The position numbers and the translations under genes are program-made. Below the pieces are notes generated by a model, which was not told where the DNA came from, did not search any database, and was given only the letters and a program-made list of their open reading frames with translations. DNA of 64,000 nucleotides from CAZPAV01 sp964584755 (GTDB lineage Bacteria > Actinomycetota > Acidimicrobiia > Spongiisociales > UBA5794), in contig CAZPAV010000006.1 in the NCBI GenBank assembly GCA_964584755.1, positions 13,777 to 77,776 of the forward strand, written 5' to 3'. How positions within the stretch are numbered: the stretch's first letter is position 1; the number at the start of each line of letters is the position of its first letter. This document shows, piece after piece, positions 55,647 through 63,518 of this stretch.

Positions 55647-56392
55647 CCGCCGGTCCGGGCCTCCGGTCCCGACGCTGGCCGTGGTACCTCTCGGGCGCCG
55701 GCGTCGTCGTCGCCCTGGGTCTGGCGATGGCGAGCCCGCCGGACGCCGTCCAGGGGAACCTCGTCCGGATCATGTACGTCCACGTCCCTGCCGCCTGGCT
55801 GGCCTATCTCGCCTTCACCGTCACCCTGGTGGGGAGCATCGGGTACCTGGTGACCCGGCGGCTCGCGTGGGACCGGGTCGCGGCCGCGTCGGCGGAGATC
55901 GGCGTCTACTTCACCGCCCTGGCCATCGCGCTCGGGATGATCTGGGCCAAGCCGACCTGGGGCGTCTGGTGGACCTGGGACGCGCGCCTGACGCTCACCG
56001 CGATCATGCTCCTCGTCTATCTCGGGTACCTCGCCCTGCGACGGACGACGACGGAACCCCACGCCCGGGCCCGGCGCGCCGCGCTGCTCGGGGTGCTCGC
56101 CGTCGTCCAGATCCCGCTCGTCCACTTCTCGGTGGTGTGGTGGCGCACGCTCCATCAGCCGCCCAGCCTGCTCCGACCCGACGGTCCGCAGATCCAGGAT
56201 CCCCGGATGCTCGCCGCGATCATCGGCGGCGTCGTCGTCTTCACCGTCGTGTACGTCTCCCTCATGGTGCAGCGCACCGGCCTCCTGCGTCTCGAGGACC
56301 GGCTCGCCGAGCGGGAGCGGACGAGGGGCGGACCGGTGGCCGGGGAGGCCGTCGTCGCCCCGGACCTCGCCTCGGAGCCGGGAGCGTCGTGA
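55643..56392 (+). CDS. ccmC: Heme-handling protein CcmC
   Basis: 249 residues, six transmembrane helices. The Trp-rich WWD-type periplasmic motif reads WGVWWTWDARLTLTAIML, with histidine ligands MYVHVPAAW and VHFSVVWWRTLHQ. CcmC presents heme to CcmE. A 40-residue C-terminal acidic/basic extension is species-specific. The ATG overlaps the ccmB stop. Confidence 0.94.
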   Translation: MTAGPGLRSRRWPWYLSGAGVVVALGLAMASPPDAVQGNLVRIMYVHVPAAWLAYLAFTVTLVGSIGYLVTRRLAWDRVAAASAEIGVYFTALAIALGMIWAKPTWGVWWTWDARLTLTAIMLLVYLGYLALRRTTTEPHARARRAALLGVLAVVQIPLVHFSVVWWRTLHQPPSLLRPDGPQIQDPRMLAAIIGGVVVFTVVYVSLMVQRTGLLRLEDRLAERERTRGGPVAGEAVVAPDLASEPGAS

Positions 56393-56514
56393 TGGGCGAG
56401 TGGGGGTGGGTGATCCTGGCGTACGGCGTCTTCTACGGCAGCCTCCTCCTCTACGCGGGCTCGGTCGTCGTCCGGACCCGACGGACCCGGGAGCGTCTCC
56501 GGGAGTCGGGATGA
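56392..56514 (+). CDS. ccmD: CcmD, small membrane component of the heme-release complex
   Basis: 40 residues, easily missed. A single transmembrane helix with the CcmD pattern W-(x)-AYGxF (EWGWVILAYGVFYGSLLLYA) is followed by a basic cytoplasmic tail RTRRTRERLRESG. CcmD is needed for release of heme-loaded CcmE from CcmABC. ATG 56392 overlaps the ccmC stop by one base, and its stop overlaps ccmE by 4 nt. Confidence 0.85.
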   Translation: MGEWGWVILAYGVFYGSLLLYAGSVVVRTRRTRERLRESG

Positions 56515-56906
56515 GGCGGTACGCGGCGTTCGTCGTGCCCGCGGTCCTCGTCGTGGGGGTACTCGCCCTCCTCCTCGCCAACCTCAACTCGAACCTCGTC
56601 TACTTCAACACGCCCACCGAGGTGCTGCAACGGCCCGCCTCCACGAACCGGCTCCGGCTGGGGGGGCAGGTCGTCCGGGGCAGCGTCTCCGAGACGGAGG
56701 GAGGGGTGAGCTTCGCGGTGACGGACGGGCGGGAGCGCGTCTGGGTCGACCACACGGGCGCCCCGCAGCAGCTCTTCCAGGAGGGGATCGGCGTCGTCGT
56801 CGAGGGAACCTGGGACGGCTCCCGCTTCCACTCGGACACGATGTTCGTCAAGCACGACGAGGAGTACAGCCCGCAGGACCCCGACCGACCCTTCGAGGGA
56901 TCGTGA
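56511..56906 (+). CDS. ccmE: Heme chaperone CcmE
   Basis: 131 residues. An N-terminal membrane anchor (about 5-25) precedes the OB-fold: LRLGGQVVRGSVSETEGGVSF, VDHTGAPQQLFQEGIGVVVEG, FHSDTMFVKHDEEYSP. The heme-attaching histidine and its tyrosine are in KHDEEY (HxxxY). This is the His-type CcmE, unlike the CxxxY variant of some archaea and other prokaryotes. It carries heme to CcmF. Confidence 0.94.
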   Translation: MRRYAAFVVPAVLVVGVLALLLANLNSNLVYFNTPTEVLQRPASTNRLRLGGQVVRGSVSETEGGVSFAVTDGRERVWVDHTGAPQQLFQEGIGVVVEGTWDGSRFHSDTMFVKHDEEYSPQDPDRPFEGS

Positions 56907-58945
56907 TCGCGGCACTGGGGTACCTCGGCATCCTGGTGGCTCTCGGCTCGGCCTCGCTCCTCGCCGTCGCCGGGTGGCGGACGGCGCGGCGTCCCGAGCT
57001 CGGCGCCGCCGGGCTGCGCCTCCCGGTGGCCGGTCTCGTCGCCGGCGCGCTCGTGGCGTTCCTGGCGCTCGAGGCGGGCGTCCTGCTCCACGACTTCTCC
57101 ATCGCCTACGTCGCGCGGAACACGGCGCGCGCCACCCCGTTCGTCTTCCTCCTCGCCGCCGGCTGGGCGGCGCTCCAGGGGAGCGTCGTCCTCTGGGGGA
57201 TCGTGCTCGCCGCCTTCACCTGGCTCGTGGCCCGTCGGGTCGGGGACGGCGACGGCCTCGGCGCCGGCGCCCTCGGCATCCTCGGTCTCGTGGCGGTGTT
57301 CTGGTTCGGGCTCATGGCGACCGCGGCCAATCCGTTCGCGCTGTGCACCTCGGTCGCCGGCGGGGTGTGCTCCGGATCGTCGTGGCTCCCGCTCGGCGCC
57401 GCGGTGGCCCCGCCCGACGGCCTCGGTCCGAACCCGCTGTTGCAGAACAACATCCTCATGGCGGTCCACCCCCCGATGCTGTACCTCGGGTACGTGGGGT
57501 TCACCGTCCCGTACGCCTTCGCCATGGCCGCCCTCCTGCGCGGCGACCAGGGACGGGTCTGGTTGGAGCGCACCCACCGCTGGTCGGTGGTGGCGTGGGG
57601 CTTCCTCGGCCTCGGGATCCTCCTCGGCGGCTGGTGGTCGTACGAGGTCCTCGGGTGGGGTGGCTACTGGGCGTGGGACCCGGTGGAGAACGCGGCGTTC
57701 CTCCCCTGGCTCGTGGGGACCGCCTTCATCCACTCCGCCCTCGTGCAGCGGCGACGGGGGATGCTCCAGGCGTGGAACTTCGTGCTCGTGATCGGCACCT
57801 TCGCCCTGACGATCCTCGGTACGTTCCTCACCCGCTCGGGGGTGATCGCCTCGGTCCACAGCTTCAGCCAGTCCGCCGTCGGGCCCATCCTCCTCGCCTT
57901 CCTCTTCCTGGTGACCGTCGGCTCGTTGGGGATCTTCGCGGCCCGGGCGCACCTCGTCGCCTCGTCGCCCCGTCTCGACTCGCTCGTCTCCCGCGAGGGG
58001 TTCCTCCTCCTCAACAACCTCGTCCTGACGCTCTTCGCCTTCACCGTCCTCGTGGGGACCCTGTATCCGATGGTGCTCCAGGCCGTCTCCGGTCGGGAGG
58101 TCTCGGTCGGGAGACCGTTCTTCGATCGGATCTCCCTCCCCCTGGCGTTCACGCTCCTGCTCGCCGTGGGCCTGGGGTCGGTCGCACCCTGGCGGGTGGC
58201 GCGACTCGAGGTGCTGTGGAGCAGGGTGCGACTCGGGGTGACGGTCGGGGCGGCCGCCGCGGCGGCGACGGTCGTCGTCGGGGTGCGATCGGTTCCGGTG
58301 GTGATCGTGGCCGGCCTGGCGGGCTTCATCGTCGGCACGATCCTCGGGTTCTTCCTCACGCAGGTGCGGCGGCGGCGCGGTGCCGGCGAGTCGTGGGGGG
58401 TGGCGGCGCTCACCGTGGTCCGCAACGACATGGGGTACTGGGGTGGGCAGGTCTCCCACGTGGGGCTGGCGCTGCTCGCCCTGGCGATCGCCACCACGTC
58501 GGCGCTGGCGGTCCGCCAGCAGGTCCGTCTCGCCGTCGGCGAGACGGCGCTCGTCCACGGCTACTGCATTCGGTACGAGGGCGTGGAACGCCGGGCGTTC
58601 CCCAACCGCGTCGCCGACGTCTCCCGGTTCACCCTCCTCGGGAGCGACTGTCGGACGGCCATCGCCGAGCTCGAACCGCACGTCAACGCCTATCCGAACG
58701 CCACCCAGCGCATCGCCACCCCGGCGGTGCGCACCGGGCTCGTCGAGGACGTGTACCTCAGCCTCGCCGGGGGAACGGAGGAGCGGGTCGCCCTCGACGT
58801 CTTCGTCTTCCCCCTCCAATGGCTCGTCTGGGCGGGAGGGGCGATCGTCGTCGCCGGGGGGGTGATGGCGCTCGGCCGCGGTCGCCGGCGACGCCGTCGG
58901 GACGAGGCCCCGGGGACGGGAGCGCGGGAGGAGGCCCGTGTCTGA
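56903..58945 (+). CDS. ccmF: Cytochrome c heme lyase subunit CcmF
   Basis: 680 residues with about 15 transmembrane helices. The WWD domain is GYWAWDPVENAAFLPWLVGTAF (about residues 250-275), heme-ligand histidines are in MAVHPPMLYLGYV and SVHSFSQSAVG. The C-terminal periplasmic domain has LVHGYCIRYEGVERR. CcmF attaches heme to apocytochrome c with CcmH/CcmI. GTG 56903 overlaps the ccmE stop; the stop overlaps ccmH by 8 nt. Confidence 0.95.
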   Translation: MIAALGYLGILVALGSASLLAVAGWRTARRPELGAAGLRLPVAGLVAGALVAFLALEAGVLLHDFSIAYVARNTARATPFVFLLAAGWAALQGSVVLWGIVLAAFTWLVARRVGDGDGLGAGALGILGLVAVFWFGLMATAANPFALCTSVAGGVCSGSSWLPLGAAVAPPDGLGPNPLLQNNILMAVHPPMLYLGYVGFTVPYAFAMAALLRGDQGRVWLERTHRWSVVAWGFLGLGILLGGWWSYEVLGWGGYWAWDPVENAAFLPWLVGTAFIHSALVQRRRGMLQAWNFVLVIGTFALTILGTFLTRSGVIASVHSFSQSAVGPILLAFLFLVTVGSLGIFAARAHLVASSPRLDSLVSREGFLLLNNLVLTLFAFTVLVGTLYPMVLQAVSGREVSVGRPFFDRISLPLAFTLLLAVGLGSVAPWRVARLEVLWSRVRLGVTVGAAAAAATVVVGVRSVPVVIVAGLAGFIVGTILGFFLTQVRRRRGAGESWGVAALTVVRNDMGYWGGQVSHVGLALLALAIATTSALAVRQQVRLAVGETALVHGYCIRYEGVERRAFPNRVADVSRFTLLGSDCRTAIAELEPHVNAYPNATQRIATPAVRTGLVEDVYLSLAGGTEERVALDVFVFPLQWLVWAGGAIVVAGGVMALGRGRRRRRRDEAPGTGAREEARV

Positions 58946-59390
58946 GCGACTTCGGAACCTCGCGACGATCGTCGTGGTCGTCGTCGCGCTGGGAGTGATC
59001 GTGGGTGGTCTGTGGCCGCGCGGCACCCCCTCCGCCGACCCGGCGGCCCGGGCCTACTCGCTCGAGGTCCGCCTCAAGTGTCCCATCTGTGCCGGCGAGT
59101 CGCTCGCCTCCTCCCAGACGGGACTCGCTCGCGACCTCCGTGCCTACATCGAGGAGCGGATCGCGGCGGGCGCCTCCGACGAGGAGATCCTCGCCGACTT
59201 CGTCGCCCGGTACGGGGAGCAGGTCGTACTCGATCCCCCGGGAACGGGATGGGGAGCGGCCCTCTGGCTCGTACCGGGCCTGGTCGCGATCGTCGGCGTG
59301 GCGGTGGTGCTGGGGAGGAGGAGACGGGGGAGCCCGCGTCGCCGGGCGGTTCCCCCCGCGCCGCGAGCTCCGGAGGACGCCATCCCGTGA
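58938..59390 (+). CDS. ccmH: Cytochrome c maturation thiol-oxidoreductase CcmH (CcmL)
   Basis: 150 residues. N-terminal anchor (about 8-28), the CxxC motif LKCPICAGESLASSQTG of the family (usual LRCxxCQ), helices DLRAYIEERIAAGASDEEIL and DFVARYGEQVVLDPP, then a second transmembrane helix. It reduces the apocytochrome CxxCH. A basic Pro-rich tail follows. Coupled by overlap to ccmF and the CcmI-like gene. Confidence 0.93.
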   Translation: MSERLRNLATIVVVVVALGVIVGGLWPRGTPSADPAARAYSLEVRLKCPICAGESLASSQTGLARDLRAYIEERIAAGASDEEILADFVARYGEQVVLDPPGTGWGAALWLVPGLVAIVGVAVVLGRRRRGSPRRRAVPPAPRAPEDAIP

Positions 59391-60157
59391 ACCCGGAACG
59401 GCGCCGCATCGACGAGCAGATCGCCCAAGCCGAACGCGACCTCGTCGAGGTCGACGAGCAGGTCCGCCTCGGGGAGCTCGACGAGGAGACGGCCGGCCGT
59501 CTCCGGACCGCGTACCGGGAGGAGATCGCGGGACTGCGACGCCGTCTCGAACGACTCGATCGCGTGCCTCCGGTGCCGCGCCGGGCCCGTTCCCGCCGGC
59601 GGCTCCTCGCCGGGGCGCTCGTGCTCGGGGTGGGGATCGTCGTGATCGTCGTCACCGCGGTCCTCTCGGTCCGCAACCGACCCCAGAACGTCCTCGCCGG
59701 CGTCGCCGACGCGGTGGTCCAGGGTGAGGGAGTCGACCTCTCCCAGGTGTCGAACGAGGAGATGGAGCAGGTCGTCGCCGCCAACCCCGACGTGCTCGGC
59801 ATGCGCCTCGCCCTCGCCCGCCGCTACTTCGAGGCCGGGGAGTTCGACAAGGCGCTCGAGCACTACATGGTGATCCTCGAGAAGGGTCCCCAACCCGAGG
59901 CACTCGCCAACGTCGGCTGGATGACGTACCTGTCGGGTCGTCCCGACATCGCTGCGACGTTCGAGGAGCGGGCACTCGAGCTCGAACCCGACTACCTGCC
60001 CGCCGCCTGGTTCCTGGCGAACATCCGTCTCGAGGGACTCGACGATCCGCAGGGCGCGGTGGCACCCCTCGAGCGGCTCCTCGCCGCGAAGGACCTGCCC
60101 GCGGACATCCGCGCCGCGGCCGAAGAGATGCTGGCGACCGCGAGAGGAAGCTCATGA
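59387..60157 (+). CDS. CcmI-like TPR protein of cytochrome c maturation
   Basis: 256 residues. The N-terminal coiled coil (RRIDEQIAQAERDLVEVDEQ through RRRLERLDRV) precedes one transmembrane helix (about 65-87). A TPR domain follows with MRLALARRYFEAGEFDKALEHY, GWMTYLSGRPDIAATFEERALEL and AWFLANIRLEGLDDPQGAV. CcmI-type proteins hold the C-terminus of apocytochrome c. Typical CcmI has two transmembrane helices first; this one has a cytosolic coiled coil instead, so it is CcmI-like, not certain. Confidence 0.75.
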   Translation: MNPERRRIDEQIAQAERDLVEVDEQVRLGELDEETAGRLRTAYREEIAGLRRRLERLDRVPPVPRRARSRRRLLAGALVLGVGIVVIVVTAVLSVRNRPQNVLAGVADAVVQGEGVDLSQVSNEEMEQVVAANPDVLGMRLALARRYFEAGEFDKALEHYMVILEKGPQPEALANVGWMTYLSGRPDIAATFEERALELEPDYLPAAWFLANIRLEGLDDPQGAVAPLERLLAAKDLPADIRAAAEEMLATARGSS

Positions 60158-60807
60158 ACGACGAGGACCGGCACGCCGCCGCGGAGGAGCCCCACGAGGC
60201 CGGAGGGACGCCGGAACCGGCCCGGCAGGGGAATCGACTCGTGTGGGCGGCGGTCGCCGCCGGACTGGCGGTGATCGTCGTCGGCATCGTCTTCGCCGGG
60301 CGTTTCGGTACCGACCCGTCCATCTCCGCCTCGCCGCTCATCGGACGCCCCGCGCCGGAGGTCGCCCTCCCTCGGCTCGACGGGGGCGGGACGGTGCACC
60401 TGAGTGACTTCGCCGGGGACGTCGTCGTCGTGAACTTCTGGGCCTCCTGGTGCCTCTCCTGCCGCCAGGAGCATCCGGCGCTCATCGCCGCGGCCGACGA
60501 GTACGCGGAGTTCGGCGTGACCTTCGTCGGCATCGACGTGCAGGACAGCGACGACGCGGCTCGGGCGTACCTCGACGAGCTCGGTTGGGGCGAGCACAAC
60601 GTCTACGTCGTCGACGTCGACTCGCAGGCGTCCTTCGATTTCGGGCTCCTCGGCGTGCCCGAGACGTTCTTCGTCGATCGCCAGGGGACCGTCGTGGCGA
60701 AGATCACCGGCCCGGTGAGCTACGGGCTGCTGTCGCGCACCATCGACGACATCCTCCTCGGCAACGCGGTCGGCTCGGTCAAGACGGGCGAGGTCCAGAA
60801 CCGGTGA
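60154..60807 (+). CDS. ccmG: Thiol-disulfide oxidoreductase CcmG/DsbE (TlpA-like)
   Basis: 217 residues. Transmembrane anchor about 29-50, then the thioredoxin-fold with VVNFWASWCLSCRQEHPAL (CxxC is CLSC), FVGIDVQDSDDAARAYL, and cis-Pro strand GVPETFFVDRQG. It keeps the apocytochrome heme-binding cysteines reduced. The acidic, likely cytoplasmic N-terminus (MNDEDRHAAAEEPHEAGG) is longer than usual. ATG overlaps the CcmI-like stop; last gene of the ccm operon. Confidence 0.92.
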   Translation: MNDEDRHAAAEEPHEAGGTPEPARQGNRLVWAAVAAGLAVIVVGIVFAGRFGTDPSISASPLIGRPAPEVALPRLDGGGTVHLSDFAGDVVVVNFWASWCLSCRQEHPALIAAADEYAEFGVTFVGIDVQDSDDAARAYLDELGWGEHNVYVVDVDSQASFDFGLLGVPETFFVDRQGTVVAKITGPVSYGLLSRTIDDILLGNAVGSVKTGEVQNR

Positions 60808-60875
60808 CCGTCACCCGGATGGAGACCCGCGCCCGGTAGCATCGGCCGGTCCCCGTCGCCCAAGGAGCTCCGACC

Positions 60876-63422
60876 GTGTCCCGCGAAGCCGAGTACCGCC
60901 TCCCCCGCACCGTGCGTCCCTCCCACTACGACCTGCGGCTGGCGCCCGACCTGGCGTCGGCGACCTTCGCCGGGAGCGCCCGGGTCGACCTCGAGGTCCT
61001 GGTTCCGGTCGAGCGGATCGTCCTCAACGCCGTCGAGCTCGAGATCGTCCGGGCGACGCTCGTCGACGCGGCGGGCCGGCGACTCGAGGCCGGCGTGAGG
61101 TACGAGCCGGAACGGGAACGGGCTTCGCTCACCCTCGCCGAGACCGCCGCGCCGGGGAGGTGGCGGCTCGAGACGGAGTTCCGGGGCGTCCTCAACGACG
61201 AGCTCCGCGGTTTCTATCGATCCACCTACCGGGATCGCCGTGGCGAGGAGCGGGTCGTCGCCACGACCCAGTTCGAGGCGACCGATGCCCGCCGTGCCTT
61301 CCCCTGCTGGGACGAGCCGGACCTCAAGGCGACCTTCGCGCTCACCCTCGTCGTCGACGAGGGGCTCTTCGCGGTCGCCAACGGTCCCGAGATCGGGCGG
61401 CGTCCCCTCGGGGACGGCAAGGTCGAGGTGCGCTTCGGGACGACGATGAGGATGTCGACGTACCTCGTGGCGTTCGTCGTGGGAGAGCTCGAGGCCACCG
61501 ACCCGGTGGATGTGGACGGCGTGCCGTTGCGCGTCGTCCATCAGCCGGGCCAGGGGGCGCTCACCGGATTCGCCCTCGAGGTCGGCGCCCACGCCCTCCG
61601 CTACTTCACCGGGTACTTCGACATCCCCTACCCGGGGGGGAAGCTCGACATGGTCGCCATCCCCGACTTCGCCTGGGGTGCGATGGAGAACCTCGGGGCG
61701 ATCACCTTTCGCGAGACCGCCCTCCTCGTCGATCGGGAGCAGGCCACGCAGGCGGAGCTGACGCGGGTCGCCGACGTCATCGCCCACGAGATCGCCCACA
61801 TGTGGTTCGGCGACCTCGTCACGATGAAGTGGTGGAACGGGATCTGGCTCAACGAGGCCTTCGCCACCTTCGCCGAGATGCGATGCGTGGACGCCTACCG
61901 GCCCGACTGGAAGCGATGGCTCGCCTTCGCCGCGGCACGGTCACAGTCCATGGAGATCGACGCCCTCGCCGCGACACGTCCCATCGAGTTCCCCGTGGGA
62001 TCCCCCGAGGAGGCGAACGAGATGTTCGACGTCCTCACCTACCAGAAGGGCGCCTCGGTGCTGCGGATGCTGGAGCGGTACCTCGGGGAGGAGACGTTCC
62101 GTCGGGGGATCGCCCGGTATCTCGCCACCCATGCCTACGGCAACACCGAGACCCGTGACCTGTGGGATGCGCTGGAAGCCGTCTCGGGGGAGCCCGTCGC
62201 CGAGATCATGGACCGGTGGATCTTCCGCGGCGGGTTCCCCCAGCTCACCGTCTCGGGAGGACCGGAGCGGTACGAGGTGGCTCAGCGGCAGTTCCGGTAC
62301 CGCGATCGGGGCGACGGAACCTGGATCGTTCCGGTCCTCGTGCGCAGCGACGCGGGCCCCGCCCGGCACCTCCTCCGCGGGCGAACCGAGACGATTGTCG
62401 CCGGGGAGCACCTCGTGGCGAACGCCGGAGGCGACGGCTTCTACCGGGTGCGGTACCTCCCACCGCTGCGCGAGGCGCTCCTCGCCCGCGTCACCGAGCT
62501 CGAGCCGGCGGAACGGTACGCGTTCGTGGCCGACACCTGGGCAGCCGTCCTCCGCGGCGACGAGCCTGCCGCCGGCTTCCTCGACCTCGTGGAACGTCTC
62601 GGGGGCGAGTCCGAGCCGGACGTGTGGGGGAAGATCGTCGGGGGCCTCGGCGAGCTCGACCGGATCGTCCTCGACGCGGACCGACCCGCGCTCCAGGATC
62701 TCGTCCGTCGCCTCGTGACGCCGGGGGCGGCCCGGCTCGGCTGGACGCCGGCGGGGGACGAGGGAGACCGCCGGCGTCGGCTCCGTGGCCTCCTCCTGCG
62801 TGCCCTGGGGACCCTCGGCGCGGACGACGAGGTCCGGGCCCGCTCCCGGGAGCTCCTGACGCGGGTCGGATCGGGCACGACGGACGCGGAGGTCGCCGAC
62901 GCCGCCCTCGGCGTCGTCGCCGCCCACGGCGACCTGGCGGACTTCGAGCGGTTCGTGGTCCGCGCCCGCGAGGCGACGAACCCTCAGGACGTCGTCAAGT
63001 ACCTGCGCGCCGCGGCCGCGGTTCCCGACGTGACGGCGGCGGAGCGACTCTTCCACATGGTCCTCGACGGGACCGTGCGTCGGCAGGACTCGTTCTGGGT
63101 CCTCGCCCTCCTGCTCGGGCATCGGGACAACGGACCGACGGTGTGGAGCCTCGTCCGGGAGCGGTGGGACGCCGTGCTCGGGGTCGTGCCTCCGGCCACG
63201 GGGCGTCGCATCCTCGACCTCCTGCCGTACCGCTCCGAGCCGGACCTGGCGGCCGACATCGCCGCCTGGTTGGAGGCGCACCCGATTCCCGGAGGGGAGC
63301 GGTACGCGGCGCAGCAGACGGAGCTCATGTGGGTCCGGGTGGGACTCCGGGAGCGGGAGGCCGGACGTCTGGCCGGCGCGCTGCGACGAGGATCGTCGCC
63401 GGGAGGGCCCTCCGGCGGGTGA
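60876..63422 (+). CDS. pepN: M1 family aminopeptidase N
   Basis: 848 residues, complete. Exopeptidase motif GAMENLGAITFRE (about residue 269), zinc site HEIAHMWFGDLVTMKWW (His304/His308) with the third ligand in LNEAFATFAE, and the catalytic tyrosine region YQKGASVLRMLERYLG. An ERAP1-like helical domain occupies the last ~300 residues. It removes N-terminal residues from peptides in the cytosol. GTG 60876 has AAGGAG 8 nt upstream; TAGCAT at 60837-60842 may be its -10. Confidence 0.95.
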   Translation: MSREAEYRLPRTVRPSHYDLRLAPDLASATFAGSARVDLEVLVPVERIVLNAVELEIVRATLVDAAGRRLEAGVRYEPERERASLTLAETAAPGRWRLETEFRGVLNDELRGFYRSTYRDRRGEERVVATTQFEATDARRAFPCWDEPDLKATFALTLVVDEGLFAVANGPEIGRRPLGDGKVEVRFGTTMRMSTYLVAFVVGELEATDPVDVDGVPLRVVHQPGQGALTGFALEVGAHALRYFTGYFDIPYPGGKLDMVAIPDFAWGAMENLGAITFRETALLVDREQATQAELTRVADVIAHEIAHMWFGDLVTMKWWNGIWLNEAFATFAEMRCVDAYRPDWKRWLAFAAARSQSMEIDALAATRPIEFPVGSPEEANEMFDVLTYQKGASVLRMLERYLGEETFRRGIARYLATHAYGNTETRDLWDALEAVSGEPVAEIMDRWIFRGGFPQLTVSGGPERYEVAQRQFRYRDRGDGTWIVPVLVRSDAGPARHLLRGRTETIVAGEHLVANAGGDGFYRVRYLPPLREALLARVTELEPAERYAFVADTWAAVLRGDEPAAGFLDLVERLGGESEPDVWGKIVGGLGELDRIVLDADRPALQDLVRRLVTPGAARLGWTPAGDEGDRRRRLRGLLLRALGTLGADDEVRARSRELLTRVGSGTTDAEVADAALGVVAAHGDLADFERFVVRAREATNPQDVVKYLRAAAAVPDVTAAERLFHMVLDGTVRRQDSFWVLALLLGHRDNGPTVWSLVRERWDAVLGVVPPATGRRILDLLPYRSEPDLAADIAAWLEAHPIPGGERYAAQQTELMWVRVGLREREAGRLAGALRRGSSPGGPSGG

Positions 63423-63479
63423 GGTCCGGCGCGCCCGGGGTGTAATCGAGGGGCTCGTCGACTGTCTCCTCCGTAGTGA

Positions 63480-63498
63480 CCCGGTCGAGGGGACCGGG
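63480..63498. promoter_or_regulatory. Inverted repeat in the leader of the secreted proline-rich protein gene
   Basis: CCCGGTC-GAGGG-GACCGGG, perfect 7-bp arms, lies 9 nt before the AAGGAGGAG ribosome site. It may form an mRNA stem or serve as an operator. A TGTAAT-like element at 63441-63446 could be the -10. Confidence 0.35.
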
Positions 63499-63518
63499 CC
63501 GGACCAAGGAGGAGAGCC

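Noticed and set aside
56600..59026. An 808-codon minus-strand frame across ccmE-ccmF
   Set aside because: Antisense to clear CcmE and CcmF proteins and made of low-complexity Arg/Glu/His/Pro-rich sequence.
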